In this document: positions 59,757-61,261 of the stretch, one piece after another
Layout: every line of letters starts with the position of its first letter
How positions within the stretch are numbered: position 1 is the stretch's first letter
Assembly (NCBI GenBank): GCA_934229275.1
Contig: CAKQDN010000005.1
Span: 1 to 61,261 of the forward strand
DNA: 61,261 nt
Reading direction: 5' to 3'
Source of the DNA: an uncultured Clostridia bacterium
Lineage (GTDB): Bacteria > Bacillota > Clostridia > Christensenellales > Pumilibacteraceae
Position numbers and translations under genes: made by a program
The notes under the pieces: model-generated
Seen by the model: the letters and a program-made list of their open reading frames with translations, nothing else
What the model was told of the DNA's origin: nothing
Databases searched by the model: none

Positions 59757-60992
59757 TTAACGTTTAAAAGGCAGGAAATCTTCGTCGTCGTTCTTGTCGT
59801 AAATAAAGTCCGTACCGACAAGTCCTGCCCGGGTAATCGTGTTCGCGCCGTATTTTCCACGGATTTTGTCTATCGCCTTTTCGAGATTTTCGTTTTTGAC
59901 GTGCCTGTCGTCGTCGAAAAGAGATATTTGCCCGCCCGAATTTTCCGCAACCAGCGAAAACACCGAAACGGTTATCGTACGCAGCGGATAATCCTCTTTC
60001 CACAGCGACCGCAGCAGTTCTTTTGCCGCGCGTTCGATGTCTCTGCCGGTCATAACTGGGTATTCAAGTTTTTTCTGCGCCGAAACGTGTTTCGTGACGT
60101 CGTCCGCGCTTCGTATGCTCAGATGCACGCCGTAGCCGCGTACGCCCGTTTTTCTCATGCGTACGGCGACTTTTTCGGATAGGTACGCAATGAGAATATC
60201 GACTTCTTCGTAAATTTTAAGGTCGCGAACGGCGGTCATGCCGTGACCCACGCTTTCCGCTTTTCTCTTTTTGACGTATTCGCGCACGGGTTCGTCGTCG
60301 AGACCAAGAGCGTTGTTTTTCATCTTCGCTCCGTTGATTCCGAAGTGCGCGCGCAGTACTTTTTCGTCCGCCTTCGCCAGATCGCCTATCGTGCGGATAT
60401 TGAGTTTAATAAGAGCCGCCGTCGTCTTTTTTCCTACCATCAGCATGTCGGAAACTGGCAGACCCCATATTTTTTGCCTGAAATCGAGCGGAGAAATAAG
60501 CGTCGGTCCGTCCGGTTTTTTCATATCGCTGCCCAGTTTCGCGAACACTTTGTTGAAACTTACGCCCACGGAAACGGTAAGACCCGTTTCTTTTTTAACC
60601 GTTTCGCGTATGGTATCGGCAAGCGCCACGCCCGAGCCGTACTGTTTTTCCGCTCCGGTGCAGTCCAGCCAACATTCGTCCGGACCGAACGGCTCCACTT
60701 TGTCGGTAAAGCGTGTGTAAATGTCGAACACGCGCGAAGAATACTCCGAATAATGCGAAAAATGCGGCGGAACGCATTTAAGCCGGGGTTCTTTTTGCAT
60801 CGCTTCCCAAATGACGTCGCCCGTTTTGATGCCTGCTTTTTTGGCAAGTTCGTTTTTCGCCAGAATAACGCCGTGCCGCTTTTCGGGATTGCCGGAAACT
60901 GCGAGCGGCAGATCTTTGAGCGCCGGATTAAGCACGCACTCCACCGAAGCGTAAAAATTATTGAGATCGCAATGTAAAATCAATCTGTCCAT
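59757..60992 (-). CDS. dinB: DNA polymerase IV (Y-family translesion polymerase)
   Basis: 411 residues, slightly long for the family. 'LILHCDLNNFYASVECVLNP' (first catalytic Asp), 'VEPFGPDECWLDCTG' (Asp-Glu pair), 'VSVGVSFNKVFAKLGSDMKKPDG' and helix-hairpin-helix 'KTTAALIKLNIRTIGDLAK', then little-finger domain. ATG 60992 is preferred (starts MDRLILHCDL as in homologues); 3 extra codons upstream begin inside the -10 box. No ribosome site; -10 box 8 bases away, so the mRNA is probably leaderless. Divergent from uvrB. Confidence 0.94.
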   Translation of the reverse strand: MDRLILHCDLNNFYASVECVLNPALKDLPLAVSGNPEKRHGVILAKNELAKKAGIKTGDVIWEAMQKEPRLKCVPPHFSHYSEYSSRVFDIYTRFTDKVEPFGPDECWLDCTGAEKQYGSGVALADTIRETVKKETGLTVSVGVSFNKVFAKLGSDMKKPDGPTLISPLDFRQKIWGLPVSDMLMVGKKTTAALIKLNIRTIGDLAKADEKVLRAHFGINGAKMKNNALGLDDEPVREYVKKRKAESVGHGMTAVRDLKIYEEVDILIAYLSEKVAVRMRKTGVRGYGVHLSIRSADDVTKHVSAQKKLEYPVMTGRDIERAAKELLRSLWKEDYPLRTITVSVFSLVAENSGGQISLFDDDRHVKNENLEKAIDKIRGKYGANTITRAGLVGTDFIYDKNDDEDFLPFKR

Positions 60993-60999
60993 TACAGAC

Positions 61000-61027
61000 A
61001 TTATATCACAAAAAAGCAGACAGTCAA
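61000..61027 (-). promoter_or_regulatory. dinB promoter giving a probably leaderless mRNA
   Basis: Minus strand TTGACT (61027-61022), 16-base spacer, TATAAT (61005-61000). A perfect palindrome CAAACGTTTG (61024-61033) overlaps the -35 box. Confidence 0.8.
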
Positions 61028-61033
61028 ACGTTT

Positions 61034-61051
61034 GCGGTCAAAAACGACCGC
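61034..61051. promoter_or_regulatory. Inverted repeat in the dinB-uvrB divergent region
   Basis: GCGGTC (61034-61039), 6-base loop, GACCGC (61046-61051), next to the palindrome CAAACGTTTG at 61024-61033. It may be an operator for one or both DNA-repair genes. It does not match the CGAAC-N4-GTTCG LexA box. Confidence 0.4.
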
Positions 61052-61097
61052 TTTAAATGCAAAAATTTGCAAAAAATAAATGTGCCGCCGCGTTTTC

Positions 61098-61126
61098 TTG
61101 ACATTAAAAAATTTTTGTGCCATAAT
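61098..61126 (+). promoter_or_regulatory. Promoter of uvrB
   Basis: TTGACA (61098-61103), 17-base spacer, CATAAT (61121-61126). AGAGG precedes GTG 61160. Confidence 0.8.
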
Positions 61127-61159
61127 AATCCGTGAAATCGTAAAAAGAGGTCGTTTCAG

Positions 61160-61261
61160 GTGGAAGAACAACGAAAATTCAAACTCGTAAGCAAGTACTC
61201 GCCCACCGGAGATCAGCCGCAGGCAATAGCGTCGCTGGTCGAGGGTTTTCGGTCGGGACTT
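61160..61261 (+). CDS. uvrB: Excinuclease ABC subunit B (3' truncated by window end)
   Basis: 34 codons are visible, from GTG 61160 to the last base. 'KFKLVSKYSPTGDQPQAI' followed by 'ASLVEGFRSGL' is the standard UvrB N-terminus, including the TGDQPQAI motif before Walker A. UvrB verifies damage and recruits UvrC in nucleotide excision repair. uvrA and uvrC, if linked, lie beyond the window. Divergent from dinB, so the region is a DNA-repair locus. Confidence 0.93.
   Translation, partial: MEEQRKFKLVSKYSPTGDQPQAIASLVEGFRSGL

Noticed and set aside
60993..61160. Standard LexA (SOS) box between dinB and uvrB
   Set aside because: No CGAAC-N4-GTTCG-like match is present; only other palindromes were found and are reported separately.
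1..61261. tRNA, rRNA, CRISPR, insertion sequences or prophage
   Set aside because: No T-loop/anticodon patterns, rRNA blocks, regularly spaced repeats, transposase or phage proteins were seen. The only repeats are the hairpin family and the protein-coding minisatellite.

Overview
The window reads as chromosome from an anaerobic, endospore-forming member of the Clostridia (Bacillota), probably an uncultured gut lineage. The evidence is a spoIIAA-spoIIAB-sigF operon, a gpr germination protease, spoVAC, SpoVB-like and PdaB-like proteins, a single-chain pyruvate:ferredoxin oxidoreductase, GatCAB and a DacA-type c-di-AMP synthase. Promoters are close to TTGACA-17-TATAAT and most genes carry AGGAGG-type ribosome sites. 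I cannot name a genus. Coding density is high on both strands. I saw no rRNA, tRNA, CRISPR array, insertion sequence or prophage.

Layout. 1-6.2 kb: the end of a carbohydrate-binding-like protein, an unusual MDR dehydrogenase, and a lipid/sugar cassette (acyltransferase, GT8, GT8-acyltransferase fusion). 6.4-17.6 kb: polysaccharide deacetylase, tandem OB-fold SSB-like protein, folate-type ECF S component, SpoVB-like flippase, purA, a membrane-anchored unknown, a P2A calcium ATPase and an ABC exporter. 17.9-25.3 kb: a large fusion of a degenerate PfkB kinase with a Mbeg1-like lipase, mtnN, DUF421 and DUF4363 membrane genes, holA, cdaA with a drastically shortened CdaR-like partner, and an aspartokinase. 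25.5-32.9 kb: rpsT with a long charged tail, gpr, murI, a 1-phosphofructokinase-family kinase, rnhA, a VTT/DedA protein, the spoIIA operon and a solitary spoVAC. 33-39.5 kb: a surface protein, small unknown proteins, a cytoplasmic subtilisin, and the rhaB-rhaA-rhaD operon for L-rhamnose breakdown. 39.8-46.6 kb: CPA2 antiporter, MgtC-like protein, PMM-like HAD protein and the VTC / DUF4956 / beta-helix lipoprotein cassette. 46.8-61.3 kb: nifJ, the lgt-SDR-TRIC operon, gatCAB followed by a GH2 enzyme, a membrane unknown, dinB, and the start of uvrB.

Most notable: (1) the pseudo-PfkB/lipase fusion; (2) a repeated hairpin, AAGTACTATG-Y-GTG-R-CATAGTACTT, found four times just after gene ends, with a covarying Y/R pair in three copies; (3) several genes (holA, lgt, dinB, and less certainly murI, the VTT gene and DUF421) whose start codon lies 5-8 bases from the -10 box without a ribosome site, pointing to leaderless mRNAs; (4) the GT8-acyltransferase cassette; (5) the extended S20 protein; (6) a CdaR-like protein reduced to its membrane anchor.

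All function calls rest on motif recognition by eye. No database search or structure prediction was run. Intergenic stretches over 300 bases are 2152-2728 and 39460-39859, both described below.
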